A DNA stretch of 64,000 nt, from NCBI GenBank assembly GCA_024280035.1, contig JAJRQV010000011.1:1-64000 (forward strand), read 5' to 3'. Shown piece after piece: positions 8,175 through 17,992 of the stretch. Under the pieces are notes generated by a model. That model ran no database searches. It had not been told where the DNA came from and saw nothing but the letters and a program-made list of their open reading frames with translations. Position 1 is the stretch's first letter; each line of letters opens with the position of its first letter. This DNA comes from Campylobacterales bacterium. GTDB lineage: Bacteria; Campylobacterota; Campylobacteria; Campylobacterales; Sulfurimonadaceae. Made by a program: the position numbers and the translations under genes.

Positions 8175-9578
8175 TTATCTTGTCAAAAAGAAAGTAAAAC
8201 CTTCACCTTCAAAGTTAAGGTTCACTTGTACACCCTTGCGTTTTTCTACAGTGGCTAAGAGGTCTTCTACCTTTTCATAGGTTCGGGGTAGGGTAATGTC
8301 AACACTGATGTTTTGTTCTGCCAATAAGGCTTTTACTCGACCTGCTATAATATTTACAAACTCAGCTAAGGTGTCTAAAATCTCTTCAATTTCATCTGTC
8401 TCTTCACCCAAAAGAAGTTCGCATGATTTCTTAGCAATATTAAGGGGAAAGACTAAAATCACCATACCATCTATGTTTCCATAAAAACCAATTGAACTGG
8501 CAATTTTGTCTTTAATACCATCAATTTTGAGTTCTCCAACACTAGCATCTTGTTTCTCTGCTTTGGCATTAGTCATCATCTCCATGGTATTAACGGTAGC
8601 GCTAATAAAACGAGGAAGTTCATTTACAAGAACCTTGTTAAGTGCGCGTTTATTCCCTGCTGCGCTTCCTCCTGAACCACCAAGTTCTTTAAGTAGTTTT
8701 TTATCTTTTAAGATATCATCCATATTATCAAAAAACATCAGCCCTGCATCTTCAAGTTCATGTTTAAAGTTTTCAGGCGTTTTTTCAAAGGTCATGCCAA
8801 CAATACAAAGATTTGCACCATATTCTGCACCTGCACTAGCAAGTTTTGCGAAAAAGTTAACCGCATGAATATTCATTGAAATGACCTTATAGGCATCAAA
8901 AATAAAGAGAGTAAAACCTACATTAAGAGAATTTTGATGATAATTAAGATCAAAACTTTCTGAAATTTCAGCATCTAAAAAACCACCTACTGTGTAAATA
9001 ATGGCATTACCTGTAACCCGTGTGGCAATTTTAGACCCTAATAAACCAAGAAAAGTTTGATAGACTATGGCTTCGTAAAGATCAGCCTGACTCTTTTTTT
9101 CATCAAACTCTTTTTGGGTTTGACAAACTATAGGATTATGCCCTCTATCAAAGAGTTCAATAGCCAGAGCAGAACGTTGCGAAGGCTCCTCTTGCCAGAC
9201 TAAGATACTTTTTTTAGATTTATCTTTGTCTTGCATGCTTGAACTAAACAGACTGGCAATTTTATGGGTTTTAAAGAGTGAAAAATTTAACTCAGGATTA
9301 TAAAACTTTTGAATAGCTGCATATTTTTTATCATCATAATCACAAATTCCAACAATAATGCCTGACTTTTTCTGAATAGAATAAAGCAGGTCTATAAAAA
9401 TATTTAGACCATTTTTGTTAAAGAATATAACTTTTTTTAAAGAGACAAGTAAAATTTCAATTTTGAGAGACTCTGTTGCTTTAATGTCTTCCATGGTTAA
9501 CATACTTGGTGCGGTGGTACCATCTAAAAAACCTTGAGGATGAAAAACACCAATACGATTTTTTACAACAGCTCTCAT
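8175..9578 (-). CDS. STAS-CheX domain protein
   Basis: This 467-residue cytosolic protein has an N-terminal STAS-like domain (about 1-95), a middle region resembling a second STAS/receiver-like module (about 120-290), a Gly/Ser linker near 300 (LGGSGGSAAG) and a C-terminal CheX-like domain (about 315-465). The CheX catalytic pattern ExxN is present in ILDTLAEFVNIIAG. CheX proteins dephosphorylate CheY-type receivers or act as scaffolds. The ATG overlaps the TGA of the repaired HDOD gene upstream (ATGA), so the two were one operon. Phosphatase activity is inference. Confidence 0.75.
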   Translation of the reverse strand: MRAVVKNRIGVFHPQGFLDGTTAPSMLTMEDIKATESLKIEILLVSLKKVIFFNKNGLNIFIDLLYSIQKKSGIIVGICDYDDKKYAAIQKFYNPELNFSLFKTHKIASLFSSSMQDKDKSKKSILVWQEEPSQRSALAIELFDRGHNPIVCQTQKEFDEKKSQADLYEAIVYQTFLGLLGSKIATRVTGNAIIYTVGGFLDAEISESFDLNYHQNSLNVGFTLFIFDAYKVISMNIHAVNFFAKLASAGAEYGANLCIVGMTFEKTPENFKHELEDAGLMFFDNMDDILKDKKLLKELGGSGGSAAGNKRALNKVLVNELPRFISATVNTMEMMTNAKAEKQDASVGELKIDGIKDKIASSIGFYGNIDGMVILVFPLNIAKKSCELLLGEETDEIEEILDTLAEFVNIIAGRVKALLAEQNISVDITLPRTYEKVEDLLATVEKRKGVQVNLNFEGEGFTFFLTR

Positions 9579-10389
9579 ACGTTTTCTTCCATGATTAAGT
9601 CTTGAAACTCTTCATATATATCGTGTACATACTCTATATTAAACTCTATAAAATCATTTAGCCCTGCATTAGTGGCTAGTGGCTGTGAAAGTTGATAGAA
9701 AAAAAGAAGATGCATCCATTTTGAAGTAATTGAGTCTCTTCATCAAGGTCTTTTTTGTCTCCTTTGGAAGCAAGCACTATAGCTGAAGTTTTAAGAGGAA
9801 ATTCCCATACATCCGCAATCTCTTTACATAAATCATATAAATCCATTCCGCTAAGACGTTTTAAAATAGTGTTATAGTTAAGGTCATTTGAGGCGCGAAG
9901 TAAGTTTATATTTTCTTGTTTTGATTTAAAGAGTGCTTCACATACAATGATAGAAGCCGGAAGCAAAGAGATAGAAGTATAAATATCATTATCTTTAATG
10001 TTGAGATGTTCTAGAATCTTTTTCCATTGTAAACTTAGTCTATCTTGTATCTCAGAAAAGCTTTTTGTATTTAACTCAAAAAGTTCCCATTTTTTAGGAC
10101 TAAGAAGTGAAATCATGTAGTTGTAAACAATCTGTTTGGCTTGGGTGAGTCCTAAGATACTGAAAATTTGATTAATATCTTTAATATCATTTTTAAAACC
10201 ATAAATAGGTTTATTAACAATATTTTGAAGATAAAGCTTTAATGCAGGGTCTTCAGAAGCACTTTGAGCTGCTTTTGCAAGCTCTTGTTTATCAAGATAA
10301 GAGAGTACTTCTTTAAGTGTTTTTACAGAAGGAGGAATGGTCTGAATATAGGCACGAATCTCTTCTTGTGTAACCACAGTTTTCTCCAA
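9575..10389 (-). pseudogene. HDOD-domain protein with a C-terminal frameshift
   Basis: The intact frame (9676-10389, 237 residues) encodes an HDOD domain: PPSVKTLKEVLSYL, then SILGLTQAKQIVYNYMISL. HDOD proteins are non-catalytic relatives of HD phosphohydrolases used as signalling scaffolds. The frame ends early with a Phe-rich tail. A single added base in the T7 (as read) or A4 run between 9699 and 9722 would restore an acidic tail of about 45 residues (LSQPLATNAGLNDFIEF...), ending in a TGA that overlaps the start of the CheX gene. That overlap is strong evidence that the longer frame is ancestral. Confidence 0.7.
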
Positions 10390-10735
10390 TACAGTACAAA
10401 GCTAGAGTTATTCTAGCACGATAAAGATGGCTTGTAAAGTTTTATTTAAAATTTATTAACTTTTAGTAGCTTCAGATATAGAAATTAGCATAAGATTAAT
10501 TCTAATAATACAGATACACAAGATAACTTACTTATTTTAAAACAAATATAGAGTCTGTTTTTTATTTATTTGTTGTATTTTAGATTTTAGAAAAATATCC
10601 TATGTTTAAATAGTATAAGTTGTAAACTCTGCTGTTTATAAGCTGTAGTAGTCTTCTACTAATATTGGTATAAGTTTAACTTGTTTATACTATAACAAAA
10701 AGAAACGAAAATAACTTAAAGTTGAAAGCAGTTGA
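10390..10735. other. Divergent intergenic region, 346 bp
   Basis: This very AT-rich gap separates divergent HDOD and EAL-HDOD genes and must hold both promoters. A perfect small hairpin, TAGTAG-TCTT-CTACTA (10646-10661), is visible. No coding potential, tRNA or recognised operator was found. Confidence 0.6.
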
Positions 10736-11962
10736 ATGATGTCAAATACTCACCATTTTTTTAATCGACAGCCTATACTCTCTTATGATGGTGAAGTTTT
10801 TGCTTATGATTTACAGTACGAAGGTATAGATGATGAGGTAAGGCTTTCTGTTTTAAGTTCACATCTTATTAGTTCTGTTCTTAATAATTTTGGTAAAAAA
10901 AGAATCTTAGGCAATAAACTTGGGTTTATTAAAATAGATGAAGCATTTTTGTTAAGTGATAGGATGCTTACTGCACCAGTTGAAGGTTTTATTTATTCCC
11001 TCATGGACAACTTACGTGTGACCAAAGAGTTATATGCACGACTGCAAGAGATGAAGCAGCTAGGCTATATTTTTGCTCTGCATGATATGAGTATAAAAAC
11101 AGGCTCTTTTAAACGTTTTGTTCCTATTTTAACTCTTATAGATTATGTAAAAGTCAATATGAAGGGTTTTCCTCAGGAGTATCTTATTAGTCTAAGAAAA
11201 CTGCTAAATGAATATAAAATCATGTTGATTGGTGTTAATATACAAGAACATGAATTATGTGCAATTGCACGGGGTTTAAAGTTTGATTATGTTGAAGGAT
11301 ACTATTTTAGTGAACCTGTTCTGATTGAAGATAAAAATTTTGATGCAAAGTCTTTAACCCTTTTACAGCTTTATAATATGCTTTTATCTGATGCTAGTGT
11401 AGAAAAACTGGTGTTGACCTTTGAAAATAACCCTGAGTTAATTGTACAGCTTTTACAATTTATTAATTCTCAATCATTTGCCCTTGTACATAATGTTTCG
11501 TCTATCTCTCAGGTATTAACTCTTTTAGGACGAGAACAGTTGGCACAGTGGTTAATGATGTTGATGTATGGAAATTCAATTAATCAAGGTCAATATAATG
11601 AACCATTAATGCAGATGGTTCAAAACCGTACACGTTTAATGCAGGGTTTATTTAAACTTATTCATCCGAGATTAACAAAAAAAGAAGAAGGAAAAGCATT
11701 TTTTGTTGGAGTTATGTCACTTTCAAGTACAGTAATGTTAATGCCACTTCGTATAATTCTAAAAGAGATGAACCTCTCTTTAGATGTGCAAATGGCTCTT
11801 TTAGAAAGAAGCGGAGAGTTAGGTGAGATGCTTGTAGCAGTAGAATCAATTGAAAAATTTAAGTTAAAAAAACTTAAAAAGTTTATGATGAAATATGGAA
11901 TTAAGGCGCATAATATTGAGTATTTAATGAAGCAGACTTCTGTGGAGATACTTAATGGCTAA
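10736..11962 (+). CDS. EAL-HDOD (YuxH-like) signalling protein
   Basis: This 408-residue cytosolic protein combines an N-terminal degenerate EAL fold (about 1-205; FFNRQPILSYDGEVFAYDLQYEG, then LIDYVKVNMKGF and VEGYYFSEPV) with a C-terminal HDOD domain (about 205-405; SVEKLVLTFENNPELIVQLLQFINS). The ExL and other metal-binding residues of active c-di-GMP phosphodiesterases are absent, so binding or scaffolding is more likely than catalysis. It overlaps the next gene by 8 bases. ATG 10736 or the adjacent ATG 10739 may be the start. Confidence 0.85.
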   Translation: MMSNTHHFFNRQPILSYDGEVFAYDLQYEGIDDEVRLSVLSSHLISSVLNNFGKKRILGNKLGFIKIDEAFLLSDRMLTAPVEGFIYSLMDNLRVTKELYARLQEMKQLGYIFALHDMSIKTGSFKRFVPILTLIDYVKVNMKGFPQEYLISLRKLLNEYKIMLIGVNIQEHELCAIARGLKFDYVEGYYFSEPVLIEDKNFDAKSLTLLQLYNMLLSDASVEKLVLTFENNPELIVQLLQFINSQSFALVHNVSSISQVLTLLGREQLAQWLMMLMYGNSINQGQYNEPLMQMVQNRTRLMQGLFKLIHPRLTKKEEGKAFFVGVMSLSSTVMLMPLRIILKEMNLSLDVQMALLERSGELGEMLVAVESIEKFKLKKLKKFMMKYGIKAHNIEYLMKQTSVEILNG

Positions 11963-13841
11963 GACTCCTTCTTTAAAGCGTTTTGCAGGTCTTTTTAATT
12001 TACTGTTTTTTCATGATAATGGAGAGTATAGTTATTTTAAAACTCTCTTAGAAGAGACGTTTAAGTCTGTCTCTTACGAAGATTTAAATAGCTGTAATTT
12101 AATTAATAAGGATATCCATTTAGTCCTTGTTTGTGGGGATAATCAAAACTTTCCCTTAGAAAATATGATGGAAAAATTAACTCAATATAAATATTTATCA
12201 TCTGCTTTTATTTCTAATAAGTATATATCCTTAGAAGCTTGTCAGTTTGCAAATAAGATAAAAGCTTCTGTTACACTTCCTGTTCCTAAAGATGAGAAGA
12301 GTTTTAAAAAGCTTATTTCTTCTATCTTACCTGAGCTTCGTAAAAAATATAGTGAAGATATATTAAATCAACGTAATGCAAAACTGGCTAATGCTAAACA
12401 ACATTTGCATGTTCTTTATAATCAAACACAAGCAACATATATGAGTGAACAACTTAAAAGTTTTCTTGGGCTTGAAGATCTTGAAGCCTATAAGGCACAT
12501 GAATATAACCGTATGGTTTTGAGTAAAATTGAGAGTTTACAAAGTGATACTAATGAGGTCTTAACCTTTTCAGATGGTTCTTCATGTTTTGTTACTTATT
12601 CAAAGTTACTCAGTAATGACAAACTTGTTAGTTTTATTCCTTTATTAACATCATTAACCAGTACAGATGATAAAATTTTAAATCGTATTAGTTTTATTGA
12701 GGTGCTTAAAGACTTAAGTCTGAAAGAGGAATTTCAAAAAAATGACACGCCCTTAGTTGTTTTATCGATTCAAAATAGTGAAAATATTTTACAAACACAT
12801 AGTGAAACATTTTATAATGAGTTAGTGCTTAAGCAGGTAAAAATGATGTCTAATCTTTGTGATGGTGTCCGTAAAATGGCGCAATGGCATAAAAATATTT
12901 TAATTATTCAGCCCAATACAAATGATATGAATATGATTGCACAACAGGTTGAAAAAATTAATGAACAGAGTCAAGTAGAAGGAGAGATTTCAGGCGTATC
13001 TTTATTAGTAAGTACTTTTGTTGTAAATATAAAGGCATTAGAGTTAAATAAAATCATTATTATGATTGATCATCTGGCTAATCATAATTTAGATAGAAAA
13101 GATCTGCATGGAATTGAATACATTGAAGTCTCTGTTTCTGATGAAGAAAATACGCAAACAGATAAGACCTTTTACTATTTTGAAAAAGCAATGCTTGAAA
13201 AAGCAGAGATTAAACTTTGTAACTTTTATAAGGGTTTAAATATCAGCTCTTTTGCTCAGATTATTAAAATGGATAAAGAAAAAATCTATGTTATTAAAGA
13301 TAAAATGCAAGGGTATGCAATGAAGGCAGAGGGTTCTGTTCTTATTCAGTCACCACTGTTTCCTATGGATATCATAGCTAAGGTGAAATTGGTAGATATT
13401 AGTAAAAAAATTGCTATTCTTTCAGATTTTCAAACCCTTAACTCTTCGGCTAATAATCGTCAATACATTCGTGTTCAAAGTGATTATAGAATGCATATTT
13501 CTATTAGTGCAAAAGCACAATCTTTCTCAGCTACAGTACTTGATATTTATATAAAAGCAATGGCATGTAGTTTAAGTAATGTTAAAAATACCCCAGAGGT
13601 GGGTAACATTATGAAATTACAGTTTCAACTTCCTTCAAAACGTTTTGATGAGGGGATGGCACAACTGAATATTGAAGGTGTGGTAACACATCTTGTTAAA
13701 CGTAAAGATGAGGTAAAACTTGTCTTTGATTTACGCCTAGAAGAGCCTTATGAAAGTTATCTTTTAGAATATATTTACGAAAGACAGCAGGTTTTAATAC
13801 AAGAAGTTAAGCAGATTGCACAGCGTCTCTCACAGGCTTAA
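11955..13841 (+). CDS. Multidomain signalling protein with degenerate GGDEF-like and PilZ-like regions
   Basis: This 628-residue protein has no membrane segment. Reading by eye: a receiver-like N-terminus (about 15-130), a short helical stretch and PAS-like region (130-230), a GGDEF-like fold (about 240-385) beginning ILNRISFIEVLKDL but lacking any GG(D/E)EF motif, and a C-terminal PilZ-like domain (about 505-620) starting RQYIRV. That matches the RxxxR c-di-GMP contact, but the second (D/N)xSxxG motif is missing. The domain calls are structural inference. It overlaps the EAL-HDOD gene and is probably co-translated with it. Confidence 0.65.
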   Translation: MAKTPSLKRFAGLFNLLFFHDNGEYSYFKTLLEETFKSVSYEDLNSCNLINKDIHLVLVCGDNQNFPLENMMEKLTQYKYLSSAFISNKYISLEACQFANKIKASVTLPVPKDEKSFKKLISSILPELRKKYSEDILNQRNAKLANAKQHLHVLYNQTQATYMSEQLKSFLGLEDLEAYKAHEYNRMVLSKIESLQSDTNEVLTFSDGSSCFVTYSKLLSNDKLVSFIPLLTSLTSTDDKILNRISFIEVLKDLSLKEEFQKNDTPLVVLSIQNSENILQTHSETFYNELVLKQVKMMSNLCDGVRKMAQWHKNILIIQPNTNDMNMIAQQVEKINEQSQVEGEISGVSLLVSTFVVNIKALELNKIIIMIDHLANHNLDRKDLHGIEYIEVSVSDEENTQTDKTFYYFEKAMLEKAEIKLCNFYKGLNISSFAQIIKMDKEKIYVIKDKMQGYAMKAEGSVLIQSPLFPMDIIAKVKLVDISKKIAILSDFQTLNSSANNRQYIRVQSDYRMHISISAKAQSFSATVLDIYIKAMACSLSNVKNTPEVGNIMKLQFQLPSKRFDEGMAQLNIEGVVTHLVKRKDEVKLVFDLRLEEPYESYLLEYIYERQQVLIQEVKQIAQRLSQA

Positions 13842-13900
13842 GCGATTCTTATGCTAATAGAGGGTATTATTGCGCATTAATTTAAGCAAGGAGCCTAATC

Positions 13901-14089
13901 ATGGCAAGAAAATGTGCTATTAGCGGTAAAGGTCCAATGGCCGGAAACAATGTTTCACACGCAAAGAACAGAACAAAAAGACGTTTTTTACCAAACTTAC
14001 GTACAATCCGTATCACTCTTGAAGATGGTACTACACGTAAAATTAAGATCTCTGCATCTGAATTACGTACAATGAAGAAAAATTCGTAG
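13901..14089 (+). CDS. rpmB: 50S ribosomal protein L28
   Basis: This 62-residue ribosomal protein has the typical start [20 protein letters not shown] and the basic [13 protein letters not shown] core. It has a clear AAGGAG ribosome site. Length is normal for L28. In the 59-bp gap to the preceding gene no certain promoter could be chosen. The potassium channel gene follows 17 bases later and may be co-transcribed. Confidence 0.97.
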   Translation: MARKCAISGKGPMAGNNVSHAKNRTKRRFLPNLRTIRITLEDGTTRKIKISASELRTMKKNS

Positions 14090-14106
14090 TCGATTAAGAT
14101 TATAAA

Positions 14107-15237
14107 TTGAACCTGTTTCGAAAGATCCGGGCCGCTCTTCACTGGGAGGTTGCTCCCAAACCAGTCCCTTCTATTCTGCCTGAAATCTATGGGCAATTCA
14201 AAGCATTTCGTCTACCTATAATACTGACTGTAATTACCATGATGGTAGGTACCATTGGTTATGTACTTATTGATAACTTTTCCCTTATGGACGCTATTTA
14301 TCAAACAGGTATTACTTTTACTACAGTTGGATTTGGCGAAATTGCACCTATTTCTGATATGGGACGTATCTTTACAATTACACTTATCATCGCAGGTTTC
14401 GCGATTTTTTCAATTGCAATTGGTACGCTTGTTGCCGAAATTAATAAGGGTGAACTGGTACGAATACTAAAGGAACGCAGTATGTTATACAAGATTGCAC
14501 GGCTGAAAAATCATTTCGTTATCTGTTACCATAATGAATATACTATTGAAGTTAGTAAACAACTTCTAAAAAGTCATATTCCTTTTGTTGTGATTGATCC
14601 CAGCGTAGATATGGCAGAGATAGCTAAAGAACATCGTTATCCTTATTTTATTCAAGGTGAACCCCATACGGAGTTGGCGATGTTAAAAGCACATCTTAGT
14701 TCAGCAAAGGGCTTGATTACACTTTCTCACTCAATTGCTGATAATATTGCTTTAATTGCTTCTGTACGCCTGTTTGAAAAAGAACATGAAATTCCTGTTG
14801 CTTATAATGTTATTACCTCTGCTGAAAATATGTCTGATTTAGAAAAACTTAAAAAACTTGGTGCCAATACAGTAGTAACACCAACAAAACTAACGGCTCA
14901 ACGGGTTACGGCAATGGCAGCTCATCCTGATATGGAAAATCTTCTTGAAGAGTTTATGTACCGTTCAGATACACCTTTAGATATGGAAGAGATTCAAGTG
15001 CCTAAATATTCATGGATGGTACTTCAAAAACTTAAAGAGACACATCTGCGTAATATTGCGAATGTTTCAGTGGTTGGAATTAGAAAAAAAGATGGAAAAT
15101 TTGTCCCTATGCCTCAGGGTGATGAATTGGTAACTTCAGAGTCTAAACTGCTTTTAATAGGAACGCAAAAAGGTATTGGTATTACAAAGGGGCTTATTAA
15201 ACAACGTGTTAAACCACAGGAGTTAAAATATGTCTAA
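14107..15237 (+). CDS. Two-helix potassium channel with RCK domains
   Basis: This 376-residue inner-membrane channel starts at TTG. It has a short cytosolic N-terminus, two membrane helices (about 36-55 and 93-112) around a pore loop with the potassium filter TTVGFG, then two cytosolic RCK (TrkA-N/TrkA-C) lobes (about 130-245 and 285-370). The first RCK strand reads FVICYHNEYTIEVSK, without the GxGxxG dinucleotide loop, so NAD binding is doubtful and another ligand or none is likely. It overlaps argJ by 8 bases. A separate TrkAH system lies at 56-59 kb. Confidence 0.9.
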   Translation: MNLFRKIRAALHWEVAPKPVPSILPEIYGQFKAFRLPIILTVITMMVGTIGYVLIDNFSLMDAIYQTGITFTTVGFGEIAPISDMGRIFTITLIIAGFAIFSIAIGTLVAEINKGELVRILKERSMLYKIARLKNHFVICYHNEYTIEVSKQLLKSHIPFVVIDPSVDMAEIAKEHRYPYFIQGEPHTELAMLKAHLSSAKGLITLSHSIADNIALIASVRLFEKEHEIPVAYNVITSAENMSDLEKLKKLGANTVVTPTKLTAQRVTAMAAHPDMENLLEEFMYRSDTPLDMEEIQVPKYSWMVLQKLKETHLRNIANVSVVGIRKKDGKFVPMPQGDELVTSESKLLLIGTQKGIGITKGLIKQRVKPQELKYV

Positions 15238-16414
15238 GATTACACCTAATGAAAATGCTTTGTGTGCAGCAGAAGGTTTTTTTACGGATGGAATTGCAAT
15301 TGGTTTAAAAGCAGATAATAAAAAAGATATGGCTTTTATCCATTCTGAGACCTTATGTGAAGTGGCATCAACTTTTACAACAAACAAAATGACAGCCGCA
15401 CCTATTCGCCATTTTAGAAAGTATGGAGATTTTAAAACAAATTTTGTACTTATTAATGCTAAAAATGCCAATGCAATGACGGGAGCTGCTGGGATAGATG
15501 ATATAAATGAAGTCTTAGATGCTTTAAAGCTTAAGTTTACACATTTAGTTAATCCTATTATGAGTTCTACTGGTGTTATTGGGGTGAGAATTCCTAAACA
15601 GAAAATTTTAGAAGGGGCTTTGAGTTTTGACCTTTCTAAAAAAGAGCCAAAAAATGCTTCTGAAGCGATTATGACAACAGACTCTTTTTCTAAACGCATT
15701 GCCTTTGATATTGAATGTGAAAGTGGAACCTTTAGTATAGGTGCTATGGCTAAGGGTGCAGGGATGATTAATCCTGCGATGGCGACGATGTTATGTTTTA
15801 TTACAACAGATGCAAACGTAGATGCTTCGGTGATACAAGAGATTTTAGATGAGCAGGTGAAAACAACCTTTAATGCAGCCTCTGTTGATGGTGACACATC
15901 AACAAATGATACCGTTTTACTTTTGAGCAATCGTAAAAGTACTGCCTTTGATAAAGAAGCTTTTGCAGAGGCTTTAAGACGTATTATGCACTTTTTAGCC
16001 TTAGAGATGGTAAGAGATGGTGAAGGGGCTACTAAACTGGTAGAGTACATTATAACAGGTGCTAAAGATGATAAAGAGGCAGAAACAGCAGCTAAGGCAC
16101 TGTCTAACTCTTTATTAATGAAAACAGCTCTGTATGGGGAAGATCCCAACTGGGGAAGAGTTGCATCTACTATTGGTGCCTCAGGCATAGAGTGTGATGA
16201 GGCAGGTTTAACAATCTCTTTTAATGATTTAGTGGTATATGAAAAAGGAAATTTACTTTTTGATGAAACTATGGAGATAGAAGCTGCTAAAATAATGCAA
16301 ACAAGTGAATTTACAATCTCTTGTGATATTGGTATTGCTAAGGGTGAATTTACTGCTTATGGCTGTGATCTTGGGCATGAGTATGTTAAGATTAATGCTG
16401 ATTATCGGACCTAA
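15230..16414 (+). CDS. argJ: Bifunctional ornithine acetyltransferase / N-acetylglutamate synthase
   Basis: This 394-residue cytosolic enzyme of arginine synthesis moves acetyl groups from N-acetylornithine to glutamate. ArgJ is made as a precursor that self-cleaves at an Ala-Thr bond; the site is visible as KGAGMINPAMATMLCF. Other landmarks are LINAKNANAMTG, the SSTGVIG loop and YGEDPNWGR. Length is normal. Its TAA shares a base with the ATG of the broken M23 gene that follows. Confidence 0.95.
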   Translation: MSKITPNENALCAAEGFFTDGIAIGLKADNKKDMAFIHSETLCEVASTFTTNKMTAAPIRHFRKYGDFKTNFVLINAKNANAMTGAAGIDDINEVLDALKLKFTHLVNPIMSSTGVIGVRIPKQKILEGALSFDLSKKEPKNASEAIMTTDSFSKRIAFDIECESGTFSIGAMAKGAGMINPAMATMLCFITTDANVDASVIQEILDEQVKTTFNAASVDGDTSTNDTVLLLSNRKSTAFDKEAFAEALRRIMHFLALEMVRDGEGATKLVEYIITGAKDDKEAETAAKALSNSLLMKTALYGEDPNWGRVASTIGASGIECDEAGLTISFNDLVVYEKGNLLFDETMEIEAAKIMQTSEFTISCDIGIAKGEFTAYGCDLGHEYVKINADYRT

Positions 16415-17327
16415 TGTTTTTCTTTCTCCGCTTCTTTTTTCTCTAAATTTTATTTATTTAGCACCACAAAAAGAGGCTTTTTCTAGCCTCTCTCAGGTTA
16501 ATGCTCAAACCAAATATTTAAAAAAAAAGTAAAGTATTAAAAAAAGTCTTTCAAGCTAAAGATAAGCGTTATCCTCATGAGCAACTCTGTTCAGGGGGCA
16601 TTGCTAAACTCTATTTTAATGAACGCCCTGATATTTATATTCATAATAAAAAAATAAAAGTATTTACAAAAAAAGAGGAAAGTGGCTGGGTGGTCTTGTT
16701 GCCTCTGTCTTTATATCAAAAGAGTAAATTTTTAAGCCTTAAGTCAAAAACTACACAAACAGAACAAAAACATAAGATTAGCTTACATAAAGCCAATTAT
16801 GAAATTCAGCATATTAAACTTGATAATAAAGAGTTTGTTATCGCTTCTAAAAAAACCTTAGAACGGATTTGGAAAGAGAGTGCCTTAAAGAAGAGAAGCT
16901 TTAGTCGTTATTCTCGTCTATATTGTAGAGATTTAAAGATGATAAAACCTCTGGACTCAGAACTACGACATGATTTTGGGAAAAGACGTTTTTTAATGGG
17001 GTGGCAAAGAATCCCCATGCAGGTATAGACCTCTCTGGAAAAAAAGGTGATAAAATCAAGGCTCCCTTATCGGGTGAGATTATCTTACTTGGAAATCTTT
17101 TTTATAATGGAAATATGCTCTTAATTGACCATGGACAAGGGCTTATTACTGCGTATTCGCATCTTTCAAAATTTTCTAAAAAAGAGGGTTCATGGGTAAA
17201 GCAGGGTGAAGTGATAGGGGAGGTTGGTGCAACAGGTAGAGCAACTGGACCGCATCTGCATTGGTCGGTTTACCTTAATGGTGAACCCATTAATCCAGAC
17301 CTATTTTTGGAAGACGCCAGCCTTTAA
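16414..17327 (+). pseudogene. Secreted M23 peptidase with three homopolymer frameshifts
   Basis: Three frames together encode a secreted zinc endopeptidase of the LytM/M23 family. One extra T in the T5 at 16417-16421 gives a clean signal peptide (MFFLSPLLFSLNFIYLA). Removing one A from the A9 at 16520-16528 joins that to the next frame. One extra T in the T6 at 16989-16994 gives FFNGVAKNPHAGIDLS, the M23 zinc motif HxxxD, and leads to GPHLHWSVY, the HxH motif. All three changes are single bases in mononucleotide runs. The repaired protein would have about 303 residues. It overlaps the convergent UPF0126 gene by 38 bases. Confidence 0.75.
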
Positions 17328-17903
17328 AATAGGCAAGTAGTCTTAAACCAATAGCAAAGAGTGAAATAAATAGGATAGATATCTCATTTAGATAATTTAG
17401 AGTATTTGCTATAAAAAGAAGTAGGGCAACAAGAAGTGCAATAGAACCATAAAAATCACTGACTAAAACAGCAGGCACCTTGTTAATTAAAATATCTCGT
17501 GTTAAACCACCACCCACAGCCGTTAAGAAACTTAAAATAATTACACCAAAAATATTAAACTCTGCCTCTAATGCCAAAAGTGCACCAGTGATACTAAAGG
17601 CAACAAGACCTATGGTATCTGAAACCACAAAAAAGAGTTTTCTCTCAACATCTTTCTTTTTATAGATTTTAAAAAAAAGGCTAACAAAAGAACAATCAGA
17701 ACAGTGGTTGCAGGGTAATACTCTTTAAAGGTAAAAGGGGTGGTATTTAAGATAACATCACGAACAATTCCTCCACCTAAGGCAGTAAGAAAAGAGGCAA
17801 TTAAAATACCTAATAAATCAAGATGATTACGTACGGCAACAAGGTAACCACTAAGTGCAAAGGCAGTAATACCAATAATATCTGCTATAAAAAATAGATC
17901 CAA
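17290..17903 (-). pseudogene. UPF0126/TRIC-type cation channel with one frameshift
   Basis: Two overlapping frames encode the two repeats of a UPF0126 (YicG/TRIC-like) membrane protein: IADIIGITAFALSGYLVAV...GGGIVRDVIL and VSDTIGLVAFSITGALLAL...GGGLTRDILI. Each repeat has three helices and the GGG-x(2)-RD motif. One missing base in the A8 run at 17671-17678 (T8 in the coding sense) would join them into a normal protein of about 204 residues. UPF0126 proteins form trimeric cation channels. It faces the broken M23 gene and their ends overlap. Confidence 0.8.
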
Positions 17904-17921
17904 AGTTTATAAGCTTAAAGT

Positions 17922-17992
17922 GTGAAGGGCGAAGGTTGAAGGGCTTGGCTGAATAATAGCTATAAGCTCTCTTCCTTCTACCTTCATCCTTC
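17922..17992. repeat. Imperfect inverted repeat of GAAGGNN units
   Basis: The left arm (17923-17943) is built of GAAGG repeated every seven bases. The right arm (17974-17992) is its pyrimidine-rich complement, CCTTCTACCTTCATCCTTC. About 16 of 19 positions pair. It covers the last codons of the gamma-carbonic anhydrase gene. Similar purine/pyrimidine hairpins occur at 18.5 and 61.4 kb. Confidence 0.6.

Noticed and set aside
8296-8868. Open frames on the plus strand opposite the STAS-CheX gene
   Set aside because: They are antisense shadows: no ribosome sites, Ser/Pro-rich composition, and the minus-strand gene has clear domains.
13882-14196. 104-codon minus-strand frame over rpmB
   Set aside because: rpmB is a certain ribosomal gene with a ribosome site; the reverse frame is an artefact.
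15223-16188. 321-codon minus-strand frame opposite argJ
   Set aside because: argJ is certain from its motifs; the antisense frame has a Ser/Ala/Val-rich artefact composition and no homology-like motifs.
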